Counted from the stretch's first letter, positions 1 through 8,013 are shown. The stretch is 64,000 nucleotides of DNA from Paenibacillus sp. PvR098 (GCF_017833255.1 NZ_JAFIBU010000001.1:806001-870000); one strand, 5' to 3'. Translations and numbers: made by a program. Notes: generated by a model not told the origin, from the sequence alone.

Positions 1-108
1 AGTGTAAATAAGAAGAGTTCTTACACAGTATCATATCGTAACAAAGTAATTCAACGTCATGTCTATTCACATACTGGTAGTGTAGTAAACTTGAAACTTG
101 TTAAATAA
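1..108 (+). CDS. C-terminal end of an unidentified protein (cut by window edge)
   Basis: Frame 1 is open from the first base to a TAA at 106-108 and gives 35 residues ending ...VVNLKLVK. A rho-independent terminator follows 43 bases downstream, which supports a real gene end. The tail is rich in Ser, Val and Lys. The family cannot be recognised from so little sequence. Confidence 0.5.
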   Translation, partial: SVNKKSSYTVSYRNKVIQRHVYSHTGSVVNLKLVK

Positions 109-151
109 TAGTTTCATTTAAACGGGAAACAATACTTCAACCTACACGAAA

Positions 152-185
152 GAGCAGGCTCCGCAACTCGGGTCTGCTCATTTTT
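152..185 (+). terminator. Rho-independent terminator
   Basis: GAGCAG at 152-157 pairs with CTGCTC at 174-179, extended by G-T and C-G pairs, and is followed by five T. It ends the partial gene at the left edge. Bases 186-517 hold no gene I can support; a weak hairpin (AAAAGAC/GTCTTTT, about 372-396) precedes the next gene. Confidence 0.7.
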
Positions 186-517
186 CTGTGCTAGCGGCGC
201 AGGCAGATGTCTTTGGATTAAGGATTATCCTCGGCAGCTGTGTAGAGTCTATTGCGATGTAAGCAGATCTTTATGAAAGGTTAAGCAGCTGCCAAGTGTT
301 TTGTTCAAATACAGAACAGATGCTTCTTAGTCGCTACTAGTCATCGCATTCGCCTTTTATATTTTTTTGGTAAAAGACTGGCTTCCCCGGTCTTTTGCTG
401 CAACATAACATCGGATGTGTGTTTTGCATTGCTCTTTTCTGGGCAGTATGTTTTTATACTCTGATGAAAGGGTAAGTATTGTTGTATTTGACCAGTAATA
501 ATCCAGGGAGGTATTAC

Positions 518-1666
518 ATGAAAGCCGTAACGTTTCAGGGAGCAAAGGACATCCAGGTTAAGGAAGTCGCAGATCCGAAGTTGCATAAGTCTGACGACAT
601 TATTGTGCGGATTACCTCTACAGCCATTTGCGGGTCAGATCTTCATATCTATCAAGGAGCATTACCGGCAGCCAAGGATTATGTGATCGGACATGAGCCT
701 ATGGGAATTGTCGAAGAAGTGTCCCCTGGTGTCACAAGGGTAAAGAAAGGCGACCGGGTCGTGTTGCCATTCAATATCTCTTGCGGCCAATGTTTCTATT
801 GCCATCACGAGATGGAAAGTCAATGTGATCATTCGAATAAAGATTCAGCCATCGATTCGGGCGGATATTTCGGTTTCACGGAACGTTACGGCAACTACCC
901 GGGGGGCCAAGCGGAATATCTTCACGTTCCGTACGGCAACTTCATGCCGTTCGTCATACCGGAGTCCTGCGAACTTCCGGATGAAGCGCTGTTGTTTATG
1001 TCAGATGTTCTCCCTACCGCCTATTGGAGTGTAGAGAACGCCGGCGTGGAACAAGGAGATACGGTCGTCGTGCTGGGCTGCGGTCCTGTTGGACTGATGA
1101 CGCAAAAATTCGCATGGATGAGAGGGGCCAAGAGAGTGATCGCAATCGATAATGTCCCATATCGGCTCAACCATGCGAAAAAAATGAACAATGTCGAAAT
1201 AATCAATTTTGATGACTATAACGATTACGACGATGTGGGCAAGTATATAAGGGAAATGACCAAAGGCGGAGCGGACGTTGTCATCGATTGCGTGGGCATG
1301 GACGGCAAGAAGTCCACGATCGAGGCCATTGAACAGAAGCTCAAGCTTCAAGGCGGAACACTTAGTCCAATCAAAATCGCATTAGATGCCGTCCGGAAAT
1401 TCGGGACGATCCAGCTCACCGGTGTGTACGGCGCCAAGTACAACATGTTCCCGCTCGGCAATATTTTCGAACGGAATATCACTCTGAAGATGGGACAGGC
1501 TCCTGTCATCCACTACATGCCTATGCTGTTTGAAAAGATTACGGCTGGTGAATTTGATCCAACGGAAATCATCACGCACCAGGTCCCGCTCGAGAGAGCG
1601 GCAGATGTTTATAAGATCTTTAACGATCATGAGGAAGATTGCATCAAGGTCGTGCTGAAACCATAG
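518..1666 (+). CDS. Zinc-dependent alcohol dehydrogenase family protein
   Basis: Medium-chain dehydrogenase of 382 residues that oxidises an alcohol with NAD(P). The start at 518 is chosen because GGGAGG at 506-511 precedes it; an upstream in-frame ATG at 479 has no such site. The N-terminal GroES-like part carries the catalytic-zinc residues in AICGSDLH and IGHE, and the structural-zinc cluster CGQCFYCHHEMESQC. The nucleotide-binding motif is VLGCGPVGL. Sequence style resembles the glutathione-independent formaldehyde dehydrogenase-like subgroup of the family; the true substrate is unknown. It stands alone, with a perfect hairpin downstream. Confidence 0.93.
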   Translation: MKAVTFQGAKDIQVKEVADPKLHKSDDIIVRITSTAICGSDLHIYQGALPAAKDYVIGHEPMGIVEEVSPGVTRVKKGDRVVLPFNISCGQCFYCHHEMESQCDHSNKDSAIDSGGYFGFTERYGNYPGGQAEYLHVPYGNFMPFVIPESCELPDEALLFMSDVLPTAYWSVENAGVEQGDTVVVLGCGPVGLMTQKFAWMRGAKRVIAIDNVPYRLNHAKKMNNVEIINFDDYNDYDDVGKYIREMTKGGADVVIDCVGMDGKKSTIEAIEQKLKLQGGTLSPIKIALDAVRKFGTIQLTGVYGAKYNMFPLGNIFERNITLKMGQAPVIHYMPMLFEKITAGEFDPTEIITHQVPLERAADVYKIFNDHEEDCIKVVLKP

Positions 1667-1731
1667 CAAGCAATCGATTAAATCGACTCTCGCTCTGGAT
1701 ACACAACTAAGGGATAATGATTGTTTAATAC

Positions 1732-1761
1732 CGAAAGGGCTGCCGGCTGGCAGCCCTTTCG
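1732..1761 (+). terminator. Perfect 13-bp hairpin downstream of the alcohol dehydrogenase
   Basis: CGAAAGGGCTGCC at 1732-1744 pairs completely with GGCAGCCCTTTCG at 1749-1761 around a 4-base loop. No T tract follows on this strand, so termination is inferred from stem strength and position only. Confidence 0.55.
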
Positions 1762-1835
1762 CTCCGATAACGGGCAAGTTAACGCACTCTTTCAACCATT
1801 TGATAAGAAGTATGTGCCTAAACCATAACAGGAAT

Positions 1836-2057
1836 GAAGTATGTTATAATCGGAATTGGGTTAAGAACCCTGTTTCAAAGGATCCAGCCATCTTACTGAT
1901 TATGGGAGCCATGTGTTCGATGGTTTATTGGGATGAACAATTCTGTCAACGATTAGCCGATACGGGACGATATTTATTCTATATGATAAGCGAGATGTTG
2001 GACGTTCCACTTCCTATGAGCCGGGGAGTTCCTAGTATACCGTGGAAGACATGGCAA
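1836..2057 (+). pseudogene. Alpha/beta hydrolase, N-terminal fragment, frameshifted
   Basis: One frame reads a typical alpha/beta-hydrolase N-terminus (DPAILLIMGAMCSMVYWDE, then FCQRLADTGRY). Near 1965-1985 the homology jumps to another frame reading YDKRDVGRSTSYEPGSS, then a TAG, then YTVEDMA. That order matches the start of the family (HG-type oxyanion loop, then YDxRxxGxS). The nucleophile elbow and everything after it are missing. So it is a remnant with a frameshift, a stop codon and a 3' deletion. A hairpin with a T-rich tail at about 2056-2100 (AAGGGTGAC ... GTTACCCTT) overlaps its end. Confidence 0.75.
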
Positions 2058-2172
2058 GGGTGACAATTCGGTTGTACCGATTGTGTTACCCTTCTTCTTA
2101 TTGAAGATAAGTGTTGGAAGCGTTGAAGCTAACAGGGGACGCTAATTCATTGTACTGAAGGAGATAGATGAC

Positions 2173-2925
2173 TTGCATCTATTAGCTAAGGAGTTAAGCA
2201 AGTGTAATGAGATTACAGTATATGATGCTACCCAGTTATATGGGGAAATAGGGAAATATCGATTCTTGCAGTTTTCAGATGATGCTATACAAGGTGCAAT
2301 AGACTTGATGGATCCGAAGCGCATCGTGCTAGAATACCCGAGGGCAATTATACAATTAATGGAATGTAACGATCCTCATTTCGAAAACGTGTTTATCATA
2401 GGCCATGGGATTGGTACGATCGCAGGCCATTACCAGAACAAGCGATTTAGAACAGCGGAAATCGACGAGAAAGTGGTGGAGTTAAGCAAGGCGTTTTTTA
2501 GATACAAAAAGGATAATGTTATTGTCGGAGATGGCCGCCAGATCCTTATGAATGAAGAACCGAATGAATTTGATTATATTATCCTGGATGCCTTCACCAA
2601 AGAGGGTACTCCGGTTCATTTAACAACCATGGAATTTTTCGAAATGACCAAGGAAAAGCTCAACTCTCGGGGATCTATTATCATGAATCTAATGGGAAAA
2701 GCCAAGAACGATAAACTAATTAATGCCATTCATACGACTCTTAGAGAAACCTATGTTTACACAAAAGCTTTTTCCCTACCGGGAAAGGATGTGTCTGACA
2801 TAAGGAATATCATATTAATTGGAAGCAACAAGAACATTGATTTCCCACGGGATATGGCAGGCTTTTTTGAGATCGAATTAGGACAAGGACATATCATACT
2901 GGACAGAGAACCAAGATTTTCTTGA
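2173..2925 (+). CDS. Spermidine-synthase-like (SAM-type Rossmann) protein
   Basis: A 250-residue protein of the spermidine/spermine synthase fold. The TTG start at 2173 is preceded by AAGGAGA at 2158-2164. The order of motifs fits the family: a glycine-rich loop IIGHGIGTIAGHY, an acidic residue binding the nucleoside ribose in AEIDEKVVELSK, VGDGRQIL, and the DYIILDAF active-site region. These stand-alone homologues often lack proven aminopropyltransferase activity, so the substrate is left open. No speD partner is adjacent. A hairpin with a T tail follows about 215 bases later. Confidence 0.8.
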   Translation: MHLLAKELSKCNEITVYDATQLYGEIGKYRFLQFSDDAIQGAIDLMDPKRIVLEYPRAIIQLMECNDPHFENVFIIGHGIGTIAGHYQNKRFRTAEIDEKVVELSKAFFRYKKDNVIVGDGRQILMNEEPNEFDYIILDAFTKEGTPVHLTTMEFFEMTKEKLNSRGSIIMNLMGKAKNDKLINAIHTTLRETYVYTKAFSLPGKDVSDIRNIILIGSNKNIDFPRDMAGFFEIELGQGHIILDREPRFS

Positions 2926-3139
2926 ATGAACTGGCACAATATAAAGGAGTTAACAGATCGTGTGATGGTACGCCGACAGATTTTAGTTCCTACTTGTATA
3001 GCCCTAATTTTAAACGACAAGATCCATTTCTTTTGCTGAAAGCTAGTTGTATATACCTGAAGGATTATTTTATCAAGGATGTTTACAAGCAAAAGATTGT
3101 TAATAATATGGGTTATTATACTGTCGGGACATGACTCAT

Positions 3140-3182
3140 ATCCCATAGACAGCACCTTTTCTACCTGTTTATGGGATTTTAT
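3140..3182 (+). terminator. Rho-independent terminator
   Basis: ATCCCATA at 3140-3147 and ACAG at 3149-3152 pair with CTGT at 3165-3168 and TATGGGAT at 3170-3177, with one internal mismatch, followed by TTTT. It probably ends the spermidine-synthase-like gene. Bases 2926-3139 hold no convincing gene. Confidence 0.7.
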
Positions 3183-3263
3183 TAAGACAAACGAACAAGC
3201 ACACTCTCGAAGGATTACATATACAATTATTGGTTATAAAAATTCAAAAGAGGTGAGTTTAGA

Positions 3264-3305
3264 ATGTCTTGTCCTAAATGTCCAGCAGGGGGTAAACGTG
3301 GATGA
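3264..3305 (+). CDS. 13-residue Cys-motif peptide coupled to ymaF
   Basis: ATG at 3264 is preceded by AAGAGGTGA (3248-3256) and encodes MSCPKCPAGGKRG. Its TGA stop overlaps the ATG of ymaF (ATGA at 3302-3305), a classic arrangement for translational coupling. The CxxC pair is suggestive of metal binding. It may be a leader that sets ymaF translation rather than a functional peptide. No homologue is known to me. Confidence 0.4.
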   Translation: MSCPKCPAGGKRG

Positions 3306-3685
3306 AAGAAATTCCGATTAAGGGATTTGTCGTGTGTTCAGGTAACGAAGAGTCCGACCATTCACACAAATTGTATATCACCTCATGGGACGGCAGACCT
3401 ATACATGTCCATCCATTTGCCGGCACAACCTCTTATGACGTCGGTCATGCACACCGGTATGCCGGAACTACAGAACCGGCACCCAGCGGCGTGCAGCACA
3501 CTCATGGCTATTACGCTGAAACAACATTTAACGATGGCCATATTCATATCATTCATGGAGTCACAGGCCCCGCAATCCAGCTTCCTGGTGGTGGACACAT
3601 TCATTACTTTGAAGGGAATACTACTGTAAATGGACGCATCCCACATGTTCATCACTACAGCGGTAAAACAGGCAAAGAAAATTAA
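3302..3685 (+). CDS. ymaF: YmaF-family histidine-rich protein
   Basis: A 127-residue protein built from repeated short units carrying a His-x-His pair (HSHKLY, HVHPF, HAHRY, HTHGYY, HIHIIHG, HIHYFEG, HVHHYSG), the pattern of the YmaF family. Seven such units suggest metal binding or a repetitive beta structure; the function of the family is not established. The start follows AGGGGG (3286-3291) and overlaps the stop of the small upstream peptide. A terminator lies at 3851-3888. Confidence 0.85.
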   Translation: MKEIPIKGFVVCSGNEESDHSHKLYITSWDGRPIHVHPFAGTTSYDVGHAHRYAGTTEPAPSGVQHTHGYYAETTFNDGHIHIIHGVTGPAIQLPGGGHIHYFEGNTTVNGRIPHVHHYSGKTGKEN

Positions 3686-3850
3686 GCAAACATCCAGTGA
3701 AAGCTATTTCAAGTTTACAATATGAACGGGGTTTTCCGGATTTTATAGGCATTTACCTAAGCGATTTGCCCACTTGCTGAATATTTGTATTGATGTCTAG
3801 CCCTTGTTTAGTAAGTGGCCGGTTATCCGAAAAAATGAACAAAAAGGAGA

Positions 3851-3888
3851 AATGGCTCTTTCGCTTTGATGCGAACAGAGCCATTTTT
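3851..3888 (+). terminator. Rho-independent terminator
   Basis: AATGGCTCTTTCGC and GCGAACAGAGCCATT form a long stem around TTTGAT with one bulged C, followed by T residues. It is the likely end of the ymaF transcript. Confidence 0.75.
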
Positions 3889-3931
3889 GCCATTGTTCCA
3901 GTAAAATCGGCTACCATAGCGTATTTAATAA

Positions 3932-4078
3932 ATGCGAGAATGTAGTGAGTGGCGAGCCATTCTTGAGTCCGCTTTAGAACCCGACGAAGACTTTATCTTG
4001 GTTCCGCAGATCGACTGTAGCGGTAAGGAGTTATATCGTTCCATTGAAAAGAGGGTGGTGGAATTGTGGCTAAAATGA
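3932..4078 (+). CDS. Small 48-residue protein of unknown function
   Basis: The frame MRECSEWRAILESALEP... ends ...EKRVVELWLK at a TGA (4076-4078). Its composition, acidic with an amphipathic C-terminus, looks protein-like. It overlaps the next open frame: an ATG at 4075 shares ATGA with this stop. No ribosome binding site precedes the ATG, so it may be the 3' end of a decayed longer gene. Family not recognised. Confidence 0.35.
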   Translation: MRECSEWRAILESALEPDEDFILVPQIDCSGKELYRSIEKRVVELWLK

Positions 4079-4302
4079 AGGATAGCCGTTATATTTCAAG
4101 GCGAACTAACGAATGGTTGAAGATAATAAATTATCAGTATGCGGAGGTTTATATCACCGGGTATCGTAACGAGGAATTTGGCTGGCTGGTCCATGTCATG
4201 GAGAAGGGGCGATTATGGCCTGCAGGTATTTTCCGCTCAGCTGCATCTTCTGAAGCTGCAGGGAAGAATAGAGGTTACTACAACGAATTGGGGCTAAAGT
4301 AA
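4066..4302 (+). CDS. Small protein of unknown function (78 residues)
   Basis: The GTG at 4066 has GAGGGTGG (4051-4058) at a suitable distance; the ATG at 4075 is the alternative and overlaps the preceding stop as ATGA. The protein has a basic N-terminus and an aromatic middle (YAEVYITGY, FGWLVHVMEKG) ending YYNELGLK. No signal peptide, membrane segment or known motif is visible. It is convergent with the TOMM gene, 18 bases away. Confidence 0.5.
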   Translation: MAKMKDSRYISRRTNEWLKIINYQYAEVYITGYRNEEFGWLVHVMEKGRLWPAGIFRSAASSEAAGKNRGYYNELGLK

Positions 4303-4320
4303 GCTCGTTCAGGCAACGTT

Positions 4321-6270
4321 TTATACAAAAGGATGAGGATATGGGTTAAGCTGCTCAATCGTTAGCGGTATCTTCGCATACCCAAGCTCCATTGGTATTC
4401 TAAGCACTCTTTCTAGCTCTGACAAGCGGGTAAGGTGATGTCCGAACGTCATTGGCAGCATTCCTGGAATAAGCACTTTTACGCAATATAACCCGTTTCG
4501 AAGTGTTTCCGGTGAAGTCTGATCTACTACAATCACATCGAGGTTCAATTGGCGAAACACGTTAACCAAGTCCTTTAGATCATCCGTCAGATCCGAGTGA
4601 CTTACCTTTCGCTTAAATTCCTCATCAAACATGCACAATGAACGCTGTCTATCCAACAAGAATTGTAGCCGCTCCTCCGCTTGTGGTAAACTGTACAGCA
4701 TTACATGGTCCTCCATTTGCTGTACCAAATATGAATCATGGAACATTTTTACGAAATCCTCCCGGCTCGCTTTAAATTTCTCTTGAAGTATTAACAACAT
4801 GCCAGCCAATTCGTGAATCGCACTTTTTGCTGCCCGTATAGGATCTACATGGGCTCCGGCCGCACAGATGATATTCATTTCTTCCTCCGGATTCTGGGTT
4901 TTCGCCAATGCCCAAATGCTTGGAATTCCATTCTCCATCGTTATGTTAAATAAATGAATGTTATATCCGGCGACTGCCTGTAACCTTTCAATCATCAACT
5001 GTAGTTCTTGATCATTAGCAGAAAAGGGGTCAAGGCGGGGGACAGGCAATTTTGCATACCAAGTCATCAGGAACGAGTCTCGCTCAACCACTTCCAACAT
5101 TCCGTAGAAAATGGCTTCTTCTAAACTTCCCCCTAAAGCGCATCCGTTTGAACCTTCTTGCACAAAACCACCACCGTAGATTGAGCTATAGTAGGCAAGA
5201 CTCTCTGGAACAAGAATCGGGCGCTCGCGCATGAACGAAAAGCCCCATACCCAATTCATTGGGCTATCAGGATCAAAAGGTTCGAACGGGAAATCAGGCT
5301 GAGCGTATTGTTCCTTAGTGTATAAGCCGACCTTGACTGGATCGAGTGCTTTATCTGCAAGATTGTTAAAACTGTCGTATATCACGGTTTGTTTACCGTG
5401 GGGGGCCAATCCGCATCGACGCTCCAAACCTTCTAGAATGGCGGTCAATTCGCTTTCCGCATAAGAGTGGCTCCGTCCTCCAGTTACCTCATCTCCCGTC
5501 GTGAAAGTCGGTAGATTCACAGTCACAGAAGCAAAAGGCGATACGAGATCTTGCATTTTTGCATTAAATAGACCTGTTCTGGAATCCAGATAGTCTTTGA
5601 CCATAACTTTTTTCAGATCATCTACCGAACGGCAACGATAACTCTCGGCGTTTGTTTTGGGTCTTGGTTCCAATGAAATTCGGGCTCCAGTGGATGAATC
5701 GTAAGGCAATTGGCCGCATACTGGGCACAGCGGGTCAGGCAGAACGAAATGCAGTGAGGTCTTTAGCGTTTTAAGGTTAATTATATACATATGGTCTTCC
5801 GTGTAGGCTTTGTCGTCCTGAAGTACTCTCTGTGTCTCTGAAACAAGCAGATGAGCTACATGGCGTAATCCTGAAGGCGATATTCTTACATTACGGGGGA
5901 TGTCCCCGGGCAGGGTCAACACATTTAGTAAATTTACCATTTCATTGGACTCGCTTCTCGCCATAAATCGACGGGTGTCCGCACACAGGGAGCATCCCGG
6001 TTTGCCCGGATGAACTAACGGTCCGACTACCCCTTCATTCAATGAAACGAAACCGTGCAGGCAAGGTATGCCGACCTGCTGCAGTATCTCTTCAGTCTTA
6101 AGATAATCGAAGGAATGCCAGTCATCATGTATCACTAAAACTAGTTCAGCCGCTCTTGGAGCTCCTATTATAAAATCGGTCTGATGAACGACTTTATAGT
6201 GGGCAGACAATTCTCTGCTTACAAAGTCAGCCAGTAAACCTTCTCCAATTATCGCTACAACAGTATTCAT
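4321..6270 (-). CDS. Azoline-forming cyclodehydratase (TOMM leader-binding domain fused to YcaO)
   Basis: A 649-residue enzyme that should bind a ribosomal precursor peptide and convert Cys/Ser/Thr to azolines with ATP. Residues 1 to about 210 resemble the E1-like/ocin-ThiF partner; CSLC (93-96) and CPVC (182-185) form the expected zinc tetracysteine. From about 212 on is the YcaO domain, with SHSYAESELTAILEGLERRC and the ATP-site segment SNGCALGG ... EEAIFYGMLEVVERDS. The C-terminus ends NPYPHPFV, the PxPxP tail typical of azoline-forming YcaO proteins. GGAAGG precedes the start. No dehydrogenase, transporter or obvious precursor gene adjoins it, which is unusual for such a fusion. Confidence 0.9.
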   Translation of the reverse strand: MNTVVAIIGEGLLADFVSRELSAHYKVVHQTDFIIGAPRAAELVLVIHDDWHSFDYLKTEEILQQVGIPCLHGFVSLNEGVVGPLVHPGKPGCSLCADTRRFMARSESNEMVNLLNVLTLPGDIPRNVRISPSGLRHVAHLLVSETQRVLQDDKAYTEDHMYIINLKTLKTSLHFVLPDPLCPVCGQLPYDSSTGARISLEPRPKTNAESYRCRSVDDLKKVMVKDYLDSRTGLFNAKMQDLVSPFASVTVNLPTFTTGDEVTGGRSHSYAESELTAILEGLERRCGLAPHGKQTVIYDSFNNLADKALDPVKVGLYTKEQYAQPDFPFEPFDPDSPMNWVWGFSFMRERPILVPESLAYYSSIYGGGFVQEGSNGCALGGSLEEAIFYGMLEVVERDSFLMTWYAKLPVPRLDPFSANDQELQLMIERLQAVAGYNIHLFNITMENGIPSIWALAKTQNPEEEMNIICAAGAHVDPIRAAKSAIHELAGMLLILQEKFKASREDFVKMFHDSYLVQQMEDHVMLYSLPQAEERLQFLLDRQRSLCMFDEEFKRKVSHSDLTDDLKDLVNVFRQLNLDVIVVDQTSPETLRNGLYCVKVLIPGMLPMTFGHHLTRLSELERVLRIPMELGYAKIPLTIEQLNPYPHPFV

Positions 6271-6699
6271 TTGGACACAACCTTCCGTAGTATGTGCCTA
6301 TTACTTTTACAGGCGATCTTTTAAAAACGGTTCCAGCACCAAATCAAAAACGAGGAGACGCCTACGGTTCTGTTTCAAGATTTGAAAGGCTGACAGAAGG
6401 ATCTCAGAGGTTTCGTTTCTTCAATATGAATTTGTACCTTTTTGACAGAGGGCTTCTTTCTGATACCCTGCTTCCCCGAGTACTCTTTATGGGTAAGATA
6501 GGTACAGACAATTTCCGGTAACAAATCAGCCGGCCCTCCACCAAGGGATCTACTACTTGAGCGCGGCACTGAGAGAGCTGTAGTTGCTTAAACCTGAATA
6601 TGTTTATTCTTGGATTAATGTAACAGGAAGAGAAGTGAACCCACATCAATCAAAGTGATATTGAATTTAATAAAGTGTGCTACATGACCGGCACGCAAC
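6271..6699. other. Intergenic region upstream of the TOMM gene
   Basis: About 430 bases between the cyclodehydratase start and a terminator-like hairpin. It should hold the minus-strand promoter. I found no Cys/Gly-rich precursor open frame here on either strand and no convincing gene. Confidence 0.5.
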
Positions 6700-6746
6700 A
6701 GCCCCCTTTCGGAGAAGTTCCTAAGACATAGGGGCTTCTTTCATTT
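6700..6746 (+). terminator. Terminator-like hairpin without a clear upstream gene
   Basis: AGCCCC at 6700-6705 pairs with GGGGCT at 6731-6736, followed by TCTTTCATTTT. It suggests a lost or unrecognised short transcript in 6300-6690. Confidence 0.45.
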
Positions 6747-6868
6747 TATAAGGTGAAGACGAGCAATCTATGTTAGCTGTTGTTTCCAGCAAGTGCACAT
6801 TTTTGAGTATCCCAATTTTAAGGCCATTAAAAAAACAGAATTTTAAGCGAAAAGGGAGAAACTATGAA

Positions 6869-6958
6869 TTGCTAAAAGAATATGGTCATTATATTTCTTC
6901 TCTTTTACAAGCTGGTAATCCTTACAATGTAGGTTATAAATTATATTTCTGGAGATGA
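6869..6958 (+). CDS. Possible 29-residue peptide
   Basis: A TTG at 6869 sits nine bases after GGGAGA (6854-6859) and would encode a 29-residue peptide ending NVGYKLYFWR. It is aromatic-rich and has no Cys. It could be genuine, or the 3' end of a decayed gene. Noted because it lies in the otherwise gene-poor stretch beside the TOMM enzyme. Confidence 0.25.
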   Translation: MLKEYGHYISSLLQAGNPYNVGYKLYFWR

Positions 6959-6977
6959 CTTTTCCAATTCATGTTAG

Positions 6978-7139
6978 ATGAAAGCTTTACACCGTAACCA
7001 AAACCACCCATTGTGCAAAACTCCTTTCACTTGTTTTTGTACTACAAGAACACTATATGAACAAACGAATAAATTTGCTAAAGTCACAGGTAAAGGAAAT
7101 GAGTCTGAAGCTAAGGAAACTTCAGAATCACTTAACTAA
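6978..7139 (+). CDS. Possible 53-residue Cys/Thr-rich peptide
   Basis: ATG at 6978 to TAA at 7137-7139 encodes a peptide whose middle is CKTPFTCFCTTRT (three Cys and five Thr in thirteen residues), followed by a charged, Ser/Thr-containing tail. No good ribosome binding site precedes the ATG; GGAGATGA lies 20 bases upstream. Cys/Thr content is what an azoline-forming enzyme needs, but the position of the cluster near the N-terminus is not the usual leader-core order. It may be a chance frame. Confidence 0.3.
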   Translation: MKALHRNQNHPLCKTPFTCFCTTRTLYEQTNKFAKVTGKGNESEAKETSESLN

Positions 7140-7278
7140 ATCGTTATAAACCGAAAATCCTTGATTAATTAACTGAGGCAATTCCGATAAGGTCCGATTG
7201 AACCTAGTTGTCGCCCTTATAGATAAAACATGTAAGGTAAGGTTAATAAAATATGCTAACAATCTGTTCATTTGTCCA

Positions 7279-7307
7279 AACAAAATTTGTTATTCGCTCA
7301 TAAGTTG
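7279..7307 (+). promoter_or_regulatory. Possible sigma-K-type promoter of the YjcZ-like gene
   Basis: AAC at 7279-7281, a 17-base spacer, then CATAAGTTG at 7299-7307 resembles the mother-cell sigma-K pattern (AC, then CATAnnnTA). It lies about 33 bases before the start codon. One -10 position deviates, so this is tentative. Confidence 0.3.
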
Positions 7308-7339
7308 TTGATGTAGTTAAATCAAGGAGGTGTTGAACA

Positions 7340-7465
7340 ATGAGTACTGTTGCTGGTTTTAGCTGTGGAGGTTTTAGCTGTGGAGGTTTCGGTTTTACTA
7401 CCACTGGAGTTATACTCGTTCTGTTTATTCTGTTGGTTATTGTTTCCAGAGCTATTGTAATCTAA
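7340..7465 (+). CDS. YjcZ-like small sporulation protein
   Basis: A 41-residue peptide with an excellent AAGGAGGTG at 7325-7333. The N-terminal half has the repeat FSCGGFSCGGFGF and the C-terminal half is one hydrophobic segment (GVILVLFILLVIVSRAIVI). That layout, Gly-rich head plus single membrane segment of the FILLVIV type, is typical of the YjcZ family of spore-associated peptides. The two Cys-Gly-Gly units are unusual enough that a modified-peptide role cannot be excluded with the TOMM enzyme about 1 kb away. Confidence 0.75.
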   Translation: MSTVAGFSCGGFSCGGFGFTTTGVILVLFILLVIVSRAIVI

Positions 7466-7531
7466 TTCTAAAACAGACTGCCGCTGACACAAAAAACGTA
7501 TAAAATCAGGAATACTCGGCAGGTATCAAAA

Positions 7532-7577
7532 GGGGCTGTACCAAAAGCCATCTGTAAGATGACTCCTGACCAGCCCC
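7532..7577 (+). terminator. Hairpin after the YjcZ-like gene
   Basis: GGGGCTG at 7532-7538 pairs with CAGCCCC at 7571-7577, followed by TTCATTTTC. It may be the terminator of the small gene, or the inverted terminal sequence of the adjoining IS remnant, whose family commonly ends in GGGGCTG. Confidence 0.5.
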
Positions 7578-7582
7578 TTCAT

Positions 7583-7826
7583 TTTCACGAAGTGTCCAAT
7601 CCAAAAGAAACCGTTTCTTGCTAAGATGTAAGTACGACCAAACATCAGCAAAGGAGCGGTTTCTTTGTACATTCAATATACCATGGACCAACTTTTCTTG
7701 CCGATGTGAGCAAGCTTGATAACTGCACGTATGAAACCGAAACGGATTGCCGGATATGCCCGGCAGGACAAGCATTAACGTATATACGAGAGAACAAATC
7801 CCAAACCGACAACAAGAATCCGTGAT
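7583..7826 (+). mobile_element. IS1182-family transposase remnant
   Basis: A start-like segment reads YIQYTMDQLFLPM (from about 7664) and stops at once. About 15 bases on, another frame reads NCTYETETDCRICPAGQALT, which corresponds to the central Cys-motif region of IS1182-type transposases. Everything between is deleted and the 3' half is absent. Upstream, AGAAACCG (7599-7606) and CGGTTTCT (7657-7664) form the hairpin often seen before such transposases. The element is dead. Confidence 0.65.
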
Positions 7827-8013
7827 GATCACCATCGTTGTGCAAGTCATTTAATTTTCTACCGTTTTATGTGCCCTTGCCCGGATTTCCTCGGTTTAAC
7901 TTGAATGGAACTGAAATAATACACCAAACATACAAATCGGAGTACAGATAAAAAAGAATAATTGAATAGAAATCCCATGATGTGGAGAAGTATGCTCTCA
8001 CGCAACATTCGAG

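Noticed and set aside
2757-3155. Minus-strand 132-codon frame
   Set aside because: Overlaps the 3' part of the spermidine-synthase-like gene antisense; no ribosome binding site or recognisable domain.
7506-7850. Minus-strand frames over the IS1182 remnant
   Set aside because: They are reverse-complement shadows of the transposase fragments on the plus strand.
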